DNA of 61,205 nucleotides from Armatimonadota bacterium (GCA_022567555.1 JADFGT010000005.1:1-61205), one strand, 5' to 3'. Shown: positions 16,485-25,997, counted from the stretch's first letter. Numbers and translations: made by a program. The notes: generated by a model from the sequence alone, not told the origin.

Positions 16485-18521
16485 TCACCCGTGCGCCAGA
16501 GACGAGTCGGGAATGGCGGTTAGGGGTTGGCCGATGGGCGCAAGACGGACCTCCAGAGCGGCTGCGCCTGTTTTGTTGAAGTACTCGACCGTTATGCGGT
16601 GGGTCCCCGCCGCCAGCGCCATGACTCCCCGCTTTTCGGCCGACCCATGAAGGCCGTCGTTGTCAACCACGACATTGCCGCCGATTAGCAGGCGTGCGCC
16701 GTCGTCGGACGTCAGCGAAAAGACGTACACATCGTCGCGCGGGACCATGACGTAGCCGGTGTATCGTCGGCCGACGTATTCGACCGGCGGTCCGGGGTCC
16801 AGGGCGAAGTTCGCCACGACCTTAGTTTCCTTCGGTGTCAACCTGTCGAAGTCGGGCAGCTGATTCCAATCGCCGGAAAAGGCGTCGCACTTCAGGCCGG
16901 GGAATGAACCTCTCACGCTCACCGCCGGGGCCGGCGTGACGCGCGTGAACTTTGCCTCCGCGACGGCCGTGACAGGCTTGCCCCGATGGAACGCCCGAGC
17001 CTTGACTACGGTCGATTCAGACACTTCAAACGGACGCTCATACTTGGTCGAGTCGGCCGTCGGGTCGCGGCCGTCGAGCGTGTATCGGACCTCGAGAGCG
17101 CCGGAGGCCGTTGCGATTTCGACCGTGAGCGGCCGGACGAGGATTGCGGATTCGGCCTTGATCTCAGGCAGTTCGTAAACGATAGGGTCGCCCGATATTT
17201 CGAGCGCAATCACCGAACAGACCGCATCCGGCGCGTTGCGCGGCACGGTAATCACGATGTCCGATTCCGTTCGTCTCACGTCAAGCGAGCGGCCCGGTTC
17301 CGTTAGGAGATAGGCGCGCCCCGGCTCGTTGCCCAGGCCCGGAACGACAAGGCGGCCATCTTCCGGCCAGTCGAAAACGTGCAGATACAGTGTCGTGCCG
17401 GCACCCATTTTCTTCGCCGTGCAGCGGCCCCAGGCGAGGCTTTTGAACGGGCTCGCGGTCGTGCCGTAAATGGAGTCGCCGTTCACGTCCATCCACTCGC
17501 CCATCGCCTTCAAGCGCTCCACGCTTTCCTGCGGGAACTCGCCTTCGGCGGTGGGGCCCACGTTCAAGAGGAAGTTTCCCCCTTTTGAGGCGATGTCAAC
17601 GAGCATTCGAATGAGCGTCTCCGTGCTTTTGAAGTCCGTGTCAAATTTGTTGAAGCCCCAGTGCCGGTTCATGGTTATGCAGGACTCCCAGTCCACGGCG
17701 GGCAAACCGGTTTGCGGGACCTCTTGCTCCGGCGTCCCGAAATCTCCCAGGAATCCGCCTGGCGCGGTCAGTCCGGCCATGCCGCCTCGGCCCTTATCCA
17801 CGCGGTTGTTGACAATAACGTTGGGCTGGAGTTTCCGGCAGAGTTCATAAAGCGCTTGGCCGTATTCATGGTTCCAGGTGGCTTCCCATTCGCCGTCGAA
17901 CCACATGACGCCGATGTCGCCGTAGTTTGTGAGCAACTCCTCGACCTGGTTATGCAAGTGTTTCACGTAGCGGTCGAAGTCTGCGCCTTCCGCCGGGCGG
18001 TCTTCCCAGCCTCGGCGCGGAAGGTAATCCGGGTGGTGCCAATCCATGATGGAGTGATACCAACACATCTTTATTCCCTCGCGGCGGCAAGCGTCGGCCA
18101 GCTCTTTCATAATGTCTCGCTTGAAAGGCGTGGACATAACGTCGTAATCGGTGTACTTAGAATCAAACAGGCAGAAGCCGTCGTGATGCTTCGACGTGAT
18201 GACGATGTACTTCATGCCGGCGTCTTTGGCCATCTTCACCCAAACGTCCGCGTCGAACTTGACCGGGTTGAACCGCTGCAAAAACCGTTCATATTCGCTG
18301 ACGGGGATTTGGGCGGTCGTAAGAATCCATTCCGCGTGGTTCGTCTGGCCTTTCCACTCACCGGCGGGGATCGCATAAAGGCCCCAATGGATGTACAAGC
18401 CGAAGCGCGCCTCGCGCCACCACGACATGCGGTCGTCGTCGGGCGCTTGTTCGCTGTTCGCGTCCGTTTGAATCGCAGCGAGGGCGGGGAAACAGGATGC
18501 CAGCATAAGAATCGGGAGCAT
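16485..18521 (-). CDS. GH29 alpha-L-fucosidase with chitobiase-like and PA14 C-terminal domains
   Basis: 678 residues. After a signal peptide the GH29 barrel shows RFGLYIHWGLYAIPAGEW, VITSKHHDGFCLFDSKYTDYDV, CWYHSIMDWHHPDY, and the nucleophile Asp (D209) in GVMWFDGEW; also GGNFLLNVGP and the YGTTASPF segment. A chitobiase C-terminal-like piece (YTLDGRDPTADSTKYERPF) and a PA14 domain (RRYTGYVMVPRDDVYVFSLTSDDGARLLIGG) follow. It hydrolyses terminal fucose from glycans outside the cytoplasm, with PA14 probably aiding carbohydrate binding. ATG 18521 gives a normal signal peptide; an in-frame ATG at 18587 is an alternative with a long basic N-region. The acid/base residue was not assigned. Confidence 0.93.
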   Translation of the reverse strand: MLPILMLASCFPALAAIQTDANSEQAPDDDRMSWWREARFGLYIHWGLYAIPAGEWKGQTNHAEWILTTAQIPVSEYERFLQRFNPVKFDADVWVKMAKDAGMKYIVITSKHHDGFCLFDSKYTDYDVMSTPFKRDIMKELADACRREGIKMCWYHSIMDWHHPDYLPRRGWEDRPAEGADFDRYVKHLHNQVEELLTNYGDIGVMWFDGEWEATWNHEYGQALYELCRKLQPNVIVNNRVDKGRGGMAGLTAPGGFLGDFGTPEQEVPQTGLPAVDWESCITMNRHWGFNKFDTDFKSTETLIRMLVDIASKGGNFLLNVGPTAEGEFPQESVERLKAMGEWMDVNGDSIYGTTASPFKSLAWGRCTAKKMGAGTTLYLHVFDWPEDGRLVVPGLGNEPGRAYLLTEPGRSLDVRRTESDIVITVPRNAPDAVCSVIALEISGDPIVYELPEIKAESAILVRPLTVEIATASGALEVRYTLDGRDPTADSTKYERPFEVSESTVVKARAFHRGKPVTAVAEAKFTRVTPAPAVSVRGSFPGLKCDAFSGDWNQLPDFDRLTPKETKVVANFALDPGPPVEYVGRRYTGYVMVPRDDVYVFSLTSDDGARLLIGGNVVVDNDGLHGSAEKRGVMALAAGTHRITVEYFNKTGAAALEVRLAPIGQPLTAIPDSSLAHG

Positions 18522-18694
18522 TATGGGTCTCTGGTTCGCCGCCCGTGGCAGGCGACCTGCCCGCAACGGCCAACATGCGCGGGGCATAATGCGGAACGCC
18601 GGTCCAGCTGGCGACCGGTAACGATGACCGTCGGATGACGCGCTGCGCGCGCGGTTCTTCGGCGGCCGCTGATCTCAGATTGGGAGAGAGAAGG

Positions 18695-21568
18695 ATGAAC
18701 CAAGTGCGCTTTCAATGTATTCGTCGCCCGTTCGCGATCCGCCGTGCAGCCTCGCTGTATGTTTGCTTTCTTGCGGCCGCCGGCGTCAGCGGCCAGGTCC
18801 CTACGCGAGCGCCTTCATGGCTGCCGTCCGGCGCCGCGTATGACACGCCGTTCTTCCCGGGCGCGAATTACGACCCGGCGGTGAAAACGCCGGACGAGAT
18901 CTTAGGCTTCAAACTGGGCACCCGTCCTGCGACGCACCGCGAATTGGAGCAGTGTCTCTTCGAGTGGCGCGGTTCGGCGCGAATGACGCTGCACGAATAC
19001 GCCAGGTCGCATGAGCAGCGGGCCCTATATTACGCCGTCATCACCACGGAAAGTAATCATGGGCGGCTGGAGGGGGTTCGCGGGTCAATCGGAAAACTCG
19101 CTGACCCGCGCCTGCTCAGCGGGGACGAGGAGGCGCAAAGGATAATCGAGGACACGCCCGCGATCGCGTGGATGGCTTACAACATTCACGGCGACGAGGT
19201 GTCGAGCACCGACGCCGCAATCGCCGTCATTTACCATCTTGTGGCCTGCACAGACCGTGACGTGCTCGACCTGCTCTCCAACGTCGTCGTGGTCCTTGAT
19301 CCGTTGATGAACCCCGACGGACGCGACCGCTACCTCCACCAACTCAGGGAGTATGGGGGGTATACGCCCAGCCTCGACTCATCGGCGATGCAGCACAGCG
19401 GGCGTTGGCCTTACGGCCGGGGCAACCATTACCTGTTTGACCTGAACCGGGATTGGATCGCCGGCGTTCATCCGGAAACGCGCGGGCGGCAGAGAGCGGT
19501 GGCGGAGTGGCAGCCGCAACTGTTTGTGGATTCGCATGAGATGGGCGCCTATGACACGTATCTTTTTTATCCGCCGAGGGAGCCGTTCAATCCATACATA
19601 TCGCCGATCATCGCAGAGTGGTGGCAACGGTTCGCGGACGACCAGGCGGCAGCGTTCGATAAGCACGGCTGGAGTTACTACACCCGCGAGTGGGTGGAGT
19701 CATGGTATCCGGGATACTCCGACGCATGGTGTCTGTTCCACGGCGCAATCGGCATCTTGTATGAGCAGGCCGGCGTCGGCGGAAGCCCGCTTCGCCAGCC
19801 GACCGGCAAGATACTCACGTATCGCGAGTCGGTTCACCATCACGTCGTGAGCAGTTTGGCAAACCTCACGACGCTCAGCGACAACCGCCGCGATGTGCTC
19901 ACAGGCTTCTTACGGCAGAAACGGGATGCGCTGGCCGTCACGCCTTCGTCGCCGGAGAAATACTTCTTGATGGTTCCAGGTGCCAACCGGACGCGCGACC
20001 GCGCTTTCGTTGCGCTGCTCCTCAATCAAGGTGTCGAGGTTTCGGTTGCGCGCGACGAGTTCACCGTTTCCGCAGCCGAGGACACCTTGCGTGAGGTCCA
20101 CAAGAACAAGAGGTTTCCCGCGGGAACGATTGTGATCCCGTTCAAGCAGCCGGCCGGGCCGCTCGTGGGCGCGCTGTTGGCCTTCGATCCAAAGATGGGC
20201 CAAGTGGCGCTGGACAAGGAGCGCAAAAGCCTTGAGAAGGACCGCAGCAGCACGATATATGATGTGACCGCCTGGTCGCTGCCCATGGCGTACGCGATTG
20301 ACGGCTATTGGATAGAGGAATCGCTCAGCGCACGAACAACGAGTTACGATGGGTCCCCGCTGATTGAATTGCGGCCGCCCTTGCCCGAAGACGCGTACGG
20401 CTATGTGATAGACGGAACGGACGACGCGTCATTTGTGGCGCTGGCGCACCTGCTTCAGAACGGTGTCAAGGTGCGGATCGCGGATGAAAAGTTCCGGCTG
20501 AATGGGGTTGAGTTCGCCCCCGGCAGTCTGCTGATCAGGCGGCATGAGAATGATGCGGACGTCGTAAGGCATCTGCTCCAGGCCGCGCGGGCGGCCGGAG
20601 ACCGAGCGCACGCCATTCCGATAAAGGTGCACCCGGCGCAGAGTGCGCGCAGCCGGGACGAGGGCCCCGACCTCGGCGGCGGACATTTCACCCTTCTGCA
20701 TCGTCCGCGCGTGGCGCTGTTCGGCGGCAGTTCGATTGACTTCACGTCTTACGGCGCAATCTGGCGGCTCTTCGATGTAGACGTCGGTCTCGCTGTGTCG
20801 CTGTTCGATCTGTCGGCGCGTTTCGATCTCGATATGCGCCGCTACAACGTGATCATTCTGCCGCCCGCCTGGGGCCCCCCCGACGCGTCGTACGGACCGA
20901 TGGTTGAGGAGTTGAAGACGTGGGTGCGCGCGGGAGGGACGCTGATTGCTGTCGGCAACGCGGCGGAGCCGTTTATGACCGAGGACACCGGGATGAGCCA
21001 AGTTCGCCGCCGGCGGGACGTTTTGCCGAAACTCGGAGAGTACGCGCGCGCCGTCGCGTTGGAGCGGGCGGCGGTGAAAGCGAAGGTGGATGTGAACGAA
21101 TTGTGGGAAGGCCGTGCGGAGGCCGGGCCGGCGGCCGCGGGGGAGCAGACGCCCGAGGAGGGGGACGCGGCGGAAGTGGATGAGTGGCGGCGCGTGTTCT
21201 CTCCCTCCGGCGCAATCCTGCGCGCCGGGTTGGATTCGGAGCACTGGCTGACCTTCGGCTGTCCGGCTGAGATGCCTGTGTTCTTCGCCGGTGCAACGGC
21301 ATTGATGTCCAAGCATCCGGTGCGCACGCCCGTGAGGCTCGCCGATGAGAAACGGCTTCGTTTGAGCGGATTGTTGTGGCCCGAAGCGGCGGCGCGCATC
21401 GCGGACAGCGCATACGCGACCGTCGAGAGTGTCGGGAACGGGCAGATCATCCTCTTTTCGGTGCAGCCCGACCTTCGCGGTTTCTATCACGGAACGCGGC
21501 GGCTGCTGATAAACGCCGTGTTGTTCGGCCCGGGCTTCGGCACGTCTCCGCCGGTGCCCCGGCTGTAA
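18695..21568 (+). CDS. Exported M14 family zinc carboxypeptidase-like protein
   Basis: 957 residues. Signal region, then an M14 catalytic domain with zinc ligands H165 and E168 in NIHGDEVSS and H281 in DSHEMG, supporting residues in VVLDPLMNPDGRDRY and LNRDWIAGVHPETR, and a catalytic Glu candidate E357 in ILYEQAG. The later half contains extended beta-rich and a glutamine-amidotransferase-like region (RRYNVIILPPAWG, LKTWVRAGGTLIAVG). It is expected to cleave C-terminal residues of extracellular peptides. GAGAGAAGG precedes the ATG at 18695. It is divergent from the fucosidase gene. Confidence 0.92.
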   Translation: MNQVRFQCIRRPFAIRRAASLYVCFLAAAGVSGQVPTRAPSWLPSGAAYDTPFFPGANYDPAVKTPDEILGFKLGTRPATHRELEQCLFEWRGSARMTLHEYARSHEQRALYYAVITTESNHGRLEGVRGSIGKLADPRLLSGDEEAQRIIEDTPAIAWMAYNIHGDEVSSTDAAIAVIYHLVACTDRDVLDLLSNVVVVLDPLMNPDGRDRYLHQLREYGGYTPSLDSSAMQHSGRWPYGRGNHYLFDLNRDWIAGVHPETRGRQRAVAEWQPQLFVDSHEMGAYDTYLFYPPREPFNPYISPIIAEWWQRFADDQAAAFDKHGWSYYTREWVESWYPGYSDAWCLFHGAIGILYEQAGVGGSPLRQPTGKILTYRESVHHHVVSSLANLTTLSDNRRDVLTGFLRQKRDALAVTPSSPEKYFLMVPGANRTRDRAFVALLLNQGVEVSVARDEFTVSAAEDTLREVHKNKRFPAGTIVIPFKQPAGPLVGALLAFDPKMGQVALDKERKSLEKDRSSTIYDVTAWSLPMAYAIDGYWIEESLSARTTSYDGSPLIELRPPLPEDAYGYVIDGTDDASFVALAHLLQNGVKVRIADEKFRLNGVEFAPGSLLIRRHENDADVVRHLLQAARAAGDRAHAIPIKVHPAQSARSRDEGPDLGGGHFTLLHRPRVALFGGSSIDFTSYGAIWRLFDVDVGLAVSLFDLSARFDLDMRRYNVIILPPAWGPPDASYGPMVEELKTWVRAGGTLIAVGNAAEPFMTEDTGMSQVRRRRDVLPKLGEYARAVALERAAVKAKVDVNELWEGRAEAGPAAAGEQTPEEGDAAEVDEWRRVFSPSGAILRAGLDSEHWLTFGCPAEMPVFFAGATALMSKHPVRTPVRLADEKRLRLSGLLWPEAAARIADSAYATVESVGNGQIILFSVQPDLRGFYHGTRRLLINAVLFGPGFGTSPPVPRL

Positions 21569-21594
21569 GTGAGGCTGTGGCGTTGCGATTGAAT

Positions 21595-21640
21595 CCCCTC
21601 CCTGTTTCGCGCAGCGAAAGGGGGAGGGCCGGGGAGGGGA
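21595..21640. repeat. GC-rich imperfect palindromic element, copy 1
   Basis: CCCCTCCCTGTTTCGC, a short centre, then GCGAAAGGGGGAGGG and CCGGGGAGGGG. It belongs to a family with copies at 50457-50503 and 51549-51595 and shorter relatives at 22458-22485, 44721-44744 and 44810-44832. Confidence 0.75.
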
Positions 21641-21641
21641 G

Positions 21642-21803
21642 TCCGGCCAGATTCTCCTGAGGCGGCTACAACACGGGCGCGCAACACGGCGCTGAATTCG
21701 CCACTCCGGAGAGCTGTCCTGCACGGCGGCCGCGTCGAAAGCCTCAGCAGCCGGGGCCACGACGTGCGGCAGGATGAATCAACCGGCTGCAGAGGCATCG
21801 CAG
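21642..21803 (+). repeat. 160-bp direct repeat, left copy
   Basis: This stretch matches 22285-22446 with about eight differences by eye, then a shared CCTGTCCCGGCCACCCGCCG block further on (to 21846 and 22513). The pair flanks the small gene at 21852-22175 and may mark a mobile or duplicated unit. Confidence 0.85.
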
Positions 21804-21851
21804 ACGGCCAGAGACTCACTCACGCAACCTGTCCCGGCCACCCGCCGTGGG

Positions 21852-22175
21852 CTAACCCTGGTTCTTCTGTGCTTCCAACTTCTCCTCAACGAAGCGCATT
21901 ACTCCGAACAGTGGCTCGTCCGCAGCTTCGCAGTGGTCTCGTATATGCTTGAACTCGAAATGCAGATCGTATAGTATATCTAGGGCCCGGTCTAGTTGCT
22001 TGGCATTTCTCCAATCTAACTTCTCGAGGATAGGGACCATCTCGTTGCGAATCTTGTCGACAGCCTCGGTCACGTCGTACAGCCCAGCGGCGACAGCGGA
22101 CAGGTCACCCTTATATCCGGCGCGCTCGATCCAGTCGCATACGGCGGAGGACAGTTGCATGTATTCGTTAGTCAC
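21852..22175 (-). CDS. Small alpha-helical protein of unknown function
   Basis: 107 residues, rich in helix-forming residues with no recognised motif: MTNEYMQLSSAVCDW, YDVTEAVDKIRNEMVPILEKLDW, ALDILYDLHFEFKHIRDHCEAADE. I set the start at the GTG at 22175 because GGAGGGG lies 9 nt upstream; an ATG at 22160 is the alternative, and the longer upstream frame enters an inverted repeat. It is the only gene between the 160-bp direct repeats, and its composition is more AT-rich than its neighbours, so it may be the cargo of a small mobile unit. Function is not assignable. Confidence 0.65.
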   Translation of the reverse strand: MTNEYMQLSSAVCDWIERAGYKGDLSAVAAGLYDVTEAVDKIRNEMVPILEKLDWRNAKQLDRALDILYDLHFEFKHIRDHCEAADEPLFGVMRFVEEKLEAQKNQG

Positions 22176-22215
22176 AGCGATAGGCCCCTCCGCGCGAGTT
22201 CTTTTCGGCGAGATA

Positions 22216-22278
22216 CCGGGACAGATTGCGAGAGTGTGTCTCCGAAGAGTCGGACTTGGCGGCAGCAATCTGTCCCGG
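22216..22278. repeat. 14-bp perfect inverted repeat with 35-nt loop
   Basis: CCGGGACAGATTGC (22216-22229) and its exact reverse complement at 22265-22278. It lies 40 bp upstream of the small unknown gene and next to the right direct-repeat copy. It could be a regulatory stem-loop or the end of a degenerate element. Confidence 0.75.
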
Positions 22279-22284
22279 TGTGGC

Positions 22285-22446
22285 TCCGGCCAGATTCTCC
22301 TGAGGCGGCTTCAACACGCGTGCGCAACACGGCGCTGAATTCGCCACTCCGGAGAGCTGTCCTGCACGGCGGCCGCGTCGAAAGCCTCAGCAGCCGGGGC
22401 CACGACGGGCGGCAGGATGAGTCAATCGGCTGCAGAGGCATCGCGT
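22285..22446 (+). repeat. 160-bp direct repeat, right copy
   Basis: Partner of 21642-21803. It is followed by a palindromic element at 22458-22485 and the hairpin repeat at 22532-22572, so 22176-22769 is a repeat-rich noncoding stretch even though one reading frame stays open through it. Confidence 0.85.
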
Positions 22447-22531
22447 ACACGCCGAGACCCTCCCCATCTGGGGATATGGGGAGGGATGAGGTACCTGTCC
22501 CGGCCACCCGCCGCGGGGCCGTAATCGGGGT

Positions 22532-22572
22532 GCTGCGCATCACGTCGCCCGACAAGAGTGTCGGGCCTACCG
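22532..22572. repeat. Dispersed hairpin repeat, copy 1
   Basis: Contains the perfect stem GCCCGACA-AGAG-TGTCGGGC (22547-22566) within a 41-bp block closely similar to 35168-35208. Confidence 0.6.
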
Positions 22573-22769
22573 GCGGGCACGCGCCGACCCGTGGAAGGGT
22601 CGGCGCAGCATCGGCGCAGCCTCGAAACCCCGGCCACATGCCGTTATTGGGTTCAATATGGCGGCGTATGCATATCCGAGGACGGCACCTTCGGGGATTG
22701 GCGGGCGGCGGGCCGCCTGTCCGGGTCATTCCGCCGGCTCCGGCCGGTCCTGACAATCGGCCGGGCGCC

Positions 22770-25700
22770 GTGGCGCAGGCGCTCCGGACCCTGTTTCGCT
22801 GTTTGGTTCTTGGGCAGGCCGTGGCGATCCAGATGGCCTCGGCGCAGGGGCCGGGCATGGCACTGAGGCTTGAACGGGAGACGCCGATGGTTCCGGGCAA
22901 GCGATGGGCGGTGATCGTCGGCGCCGGGAAGTATGAGCAGTTGGGACCGCTTCAATACGCGCCGAGGGACGCCGCCGACGTCGCAGACGTTCTCATCAAA
23001 GAGTTCGGTTTCCAGCGCGACACCGTCAGATTGATCACCGACGAGACGGCGCCGCTCGGGGCCGAACGCTTCCGGCGCATCCGCGACGAGCTCGATGCGA
23101 TTCTTCGGGACGCGCGACTGGATGAGAGTGATCTGTTCGTGTTCTTTTTTTCCGGACACGGAGTCGCGACGCCGACCGGCGATTACCTGCTGCCGACAGA
23201 CGCGAAACCGGGAGAGGCGGAAAAGGTCGGCATCCAGGTGTCGGGATTGCTCGATCGCATCGCGCAAGCCGGCCTGAAAAACGTTCTCTTTTTGGTTGAC
23301 GCGTGCAGAACCGGCGCGGAGAACAGGTTCGGCGAGCAGTTGATTCGCCTCGCGCAGAAAACGAACATCGCGGTTCTGCTGGGCTGTGAGCCGGGTGGAC
23401 GGTCGTATGAAGACCGCCGGCTTGAGCATGGGCTGTTTACGCATTTCCTGTTGGATGCGTTGAGGGACAAAGACCTCGTCAATTCTCAGTCGGGCGGTTT
23501 GTGGGCCACGGCAGTTGCGGACGCCGTAAGGCAGCGAGTGAAAGATTATTCTGAAAGAGACAATCCTGCTGCCCCTCAGACTCCTCATGTGTGGGCCTAC
23601 CGATCCGCCGACGTTTTGCTTGGAGCGTATCTCGGCGAGTCGGCGTCGGTGAGGGACGCGTTGGACGGGTTCTTGGAGGAGTCATCCGAACTCTCGCCCG
23701 GCCTATACGTGTCGGCTGCGGCGACGTTTGCTGAGCAACTACTTGAGAGGCGCCAGTACGCGGAGGCGGCCGAGGTCCTGCGCGCCGCTGAGCGATTCGG
23801 CGAGCCGACCGATCGCGTTTCGGTGATGTTCGGCGTCGCGCTGGCCGCCTCGGGCCGCCTCACCGAGGCCGAGCGTTCGTTGGAGCGCGTAGCACGCGGA
23901 ACCGGCGATTCAGTTTGGAGGGAGGCGGCGGTCATCGGCCGTGCAAAACTGACCGGCTCGTTCGACGACGCCGTGCTGTCCGCCGAAAGATTGTGGATCC
24001 TTGACCGGACGTTCAGCACCGGACTCCTTTGCGCCCAGACATTCGAAAACGCCGAGGAGTGGGAGAAACGGCGGCGGGTGTTGACGGAACTCCTCGAACT
24101 GGAGGGAGTCACGCCCCGCCGCCGATCCTACGTCGCGGGTCAGATTGCTCTTGATAAGGGGTTGCTAAAGGAAGCGGCCGAAGCGTTTTATGCGGCGTTG
24201 GATGAAGGCGGGCGGCATCCGTCCGACCGGGAGATCTACGTCGGTCTGGTTTCTGCACTTGTCTTTGACCGCGTGAAGGAGACGGCGCTGCGGCTGATAC
24301 GGGACCGAATCAGCGAAGATGAGCGGGATGCGTTTTGGCACTTAGCAGAGGCAAATGCGCTGTGGATTTTCGGCGAGCGTAGCGCCATCCCGGACTCTCT
24401 GTCGCGTGCCCTACGTTCGGACAATCTGACCGACTACATAGTTTTGGAGAGTCTCTTTCTGGCCAACGTGTCGTTGCCGCAGATTGCGGATGACGTGATT
24501 GCGGCCGCCGAAAGATTCCCGTTGTCATGGCGGGCACAATTGGCCAGGGACGTCGCCGAGCGCATAAAGAATCCGGCGACCGTAATCACGATAGGGGCGC
24601 TTTTCCCCAACGCGGAGCGGACCGTGAGCCGCCCTGAAATCGTTTGGCTGGAGTTTGCGCGCCTGATGTACCTGTGGACGACATCTTCCTACGCCTACCG
24701 CGTATTGAACGTCAGCAAAGGCGCAACGGGGGAGACTGAAGAAGACCGTAAACAGCGGGCCGCCGTTTACCGCACAATGCTGGATCTGATGGAAGAAGCG
24801 TTCGTGCGATTGGTTCCGAGGGCGTCGCGCTTAGGAAAGGACAGACAGGTATGGACAATGCTGTTGGCATCCGGTTTATGGACCGGCAGGTTTTTGCAAG
24901 TTGACTATTTGATTAGGGAACACGTTGTGCGCACATTGCGCCCCTCGCTGAAGCAGAACCGATACGGACAGGATGAGATTGGGCTCGCTGTGTTCACGTT
25001 TTATCTGAATACCGGACGCGGCGCCGAGGCGCTCTCCATGTTGCGGGAAGTGATGGGAAGCGAAGAGGAATCGCGCGGACCGCGCGCGGTATACGGCCTG
25101 CATCTGGCCGTGAACGGCGACTATGATTCCGCCCGGGAGATGCTGAAAGACAAATTTGAGGCGGCGAAGTCCTCGACCGGCGGATGGCCGTCCAGAAACG
25201 TCGTCGAGAACTGGGAACGGTGGGCGACGCTGCTTATCGTCGCAGGCACGGCGAACATGGAGAGCGCGAGGGAGTTTCTCAGCAAGGAAGTGCCCGCCCA
25301 TCCCACGGAAGCGCTCGTGCACGGGATCGCCTGGGCGGCAGTGGGCTACGACATGGTCGCCTTCGAGTTCCTCCTAAGGTTTGCGATGGAACCGATGGCC
25401 GGATCAGACCTGCTGTTCGTAAAGGTGGCTGCTATCAGGGCGCTGGCCGAGATGAGTGAGCGGAGCGGGTCGCACGTTACGGCGGTCGCGGTGTTGCGCA
25501 AACTGTCCGATTACGCGGGTAACCGGCTGGTCGCCGAGGTCGGTTTCGAAGAGCCGCCGCGCGTCGAGTCGTTTGCGGGCGAGCACGCATATGACGTGCA
25601 GGTTGTGCCGGACGAGGGACCTCCTTTCAAGGGGTCTCTGACGCTCTCGATAGACTCAGCCGGCGCCGTTTCCGGGGCCTTGACGCTGGACGGCGCGCCG

Positions 25701-25997
25701 GGCATCCGGGTTGCCGGCAGCATTGACAAGTTCGGCAATTTCCGGGCGACTGCCGAGTCGGGCGCGAAAGTGTGGGAGATGTATGCGAAGTTCATCCCTC
25801 CGGCGGCGCTTCTGGAGGCCGGTCCGATCATGCGAATTGAGGTGATTAAACTGCTGGATGAGTCCGGCAGGCGCAGCATCTGGTTCTGCGAGCCGCGACC
25901 GTCGCCGGTTCGACTACGCGCCGGCGGTTCCACAGGTGTAGGGCCCGGCATTTGTAGGGGATTATCCCCTCACTGTAGGTACATACATTGGACGTGA
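22770..25997 (+). CDS. Exported caspase-like (peptidase C14) protein with long helical-repeat region
   Basis: About 1075 residues from the GTG at 22770, which gives a plausible signal peptide (LRTLFRCLVLGQAVAIQMASAQ); ATG 22857 is an alternative. The caspase fold runs roughly from residue 45 to 280: RWAVIVGAGKYEQLG, FFFSGHG with catalytic His130, YLLPTDA, LFLVDACRTG with Cys179, then LLGCEPGGRSYED and GLFTHFLLDAL. The remaining 700 or so residues are TPR-like helical repeats, ending in a small beta domain (SLTLSIDSAGAVSGALTLDG). Bacterial C14 proteins cleave after Arg/Lys or Asp and often serve in stress or cell-death circuits. The IS1595-type transposon entered seven codons before the native stop, so the last 14 codons including the stop come from the element. 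Confidence 0.88.
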   Translation: MAQALRTLFRCLVLGQAVAIQMASAQGPGMALRLERETPMVPGKRWAVIVGAGKYEQLGPLQYAPRDAADVADVLIKEFGFQRDTVRLITDETAPLGAERFRRIRDELDAILRDARLDESDLFVFFFSGHGVATPTGDYLLPTDAKPGEAEKVGIQVSGLLDRIAQAGLKNVLFLVDACRTGAENRFGEQLIRLAQKTNIAVLLGCEPGGRSYEDRRLEHGLFTHFLLDALRDKDLVNSQSGGLWATAVADAVRQRVKDYSERDNPAAPQTPHVWAYRSADVLLGAYLGESASVRDALDGFLEESSELSPGLYVSAAATFAEQLLERRQYAEAAEVLRAAERFGEPTDRVSVMFGVALAASGRLTEAERSLERVARGTGDSVWREAAVIGRAKLTGSFDDAVLSAERLWILDRTFSTGLLCAQTFENAEEWEKRRRVLTELLELEGVTPRRRSYVAGQIALDKGLLKEAAEAFYAALDEGGRHPSDREIYVGLVSALVFDRVKETALRLIRDRISEDERDAFWHLAEANALWIFGERSAIPDSLSRALRSDNLTDYIVLESLFLANVSLPQIADDVIAAAERFPLSWRAQLARDVAERIKNPATVITIGALFPNAERTVSRPEIVWLEFARLMYLWTTSSYAYRVLNVSKGATGETEEDRKQRAAVYRTMLDLMEEAFVRLVPRASRLGKDRQVWTMLLASGLWTGRFLQVDYLIREHVVRTLRPSLKQNRYGQDEIGLAVFTFYLNTGRGAEALSMLREVMGSEEESRGPRAVYGLHLAVNGDYDSAREMLKDKFEAAKSSTGGWPSRNVVENWERWATLLIVAGTANMESAREFLSKEVPAHPTEALVHGIAWAAVGYDMVAFEFLLRFAMEPMAGSDLLFVKVAAIRALAEMSERSGSHVTAVAVLRKLSDYAGNRLVAEVGFEEPPRVESFAGEHAYDVQVVPDEGPPFKGSLTLSIDSAGAVSGALTLDGAPGIRVAGSIDKFGNFRATAESGAKVWEMYAKFIPPAALLEAGPIMRIEVIKLLDESGRRSIWFCEPRPSPVRLRAGGSTGVGPGICRGLSPHCRYIHWT
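25949..25956 (+). repeat. Left 8-bp target site duplication of the transposon
   Basis: CATTTGTA, identical to 27890-27897. Eight base pairs is the usual duplication for IS1595-family elements. Confidence 0.9.
25957..25984 (+). repeat. Left terminal inverted repeat
   Basis: Starts GGGGATTATCCCC and ends GTAGGTACAT; matches the reverse complement of 27862-27889 at 23 of 28 positions. Confidence 0.9.

Noticed and set aside
20429-21760. 443-residue minus-strand frame opposite the M14 peptidase
   Set aside because: Antisense shadow of the M14 gene; composition unlike a protein and no motif.
22155-22769. N-terminal extension of the caspase protein by about 205 codons
   Set aside because: The stretch is made of direct repeats and palindromes shared with noncoding DNA. 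The caspase fold and a signal peptide begin later.
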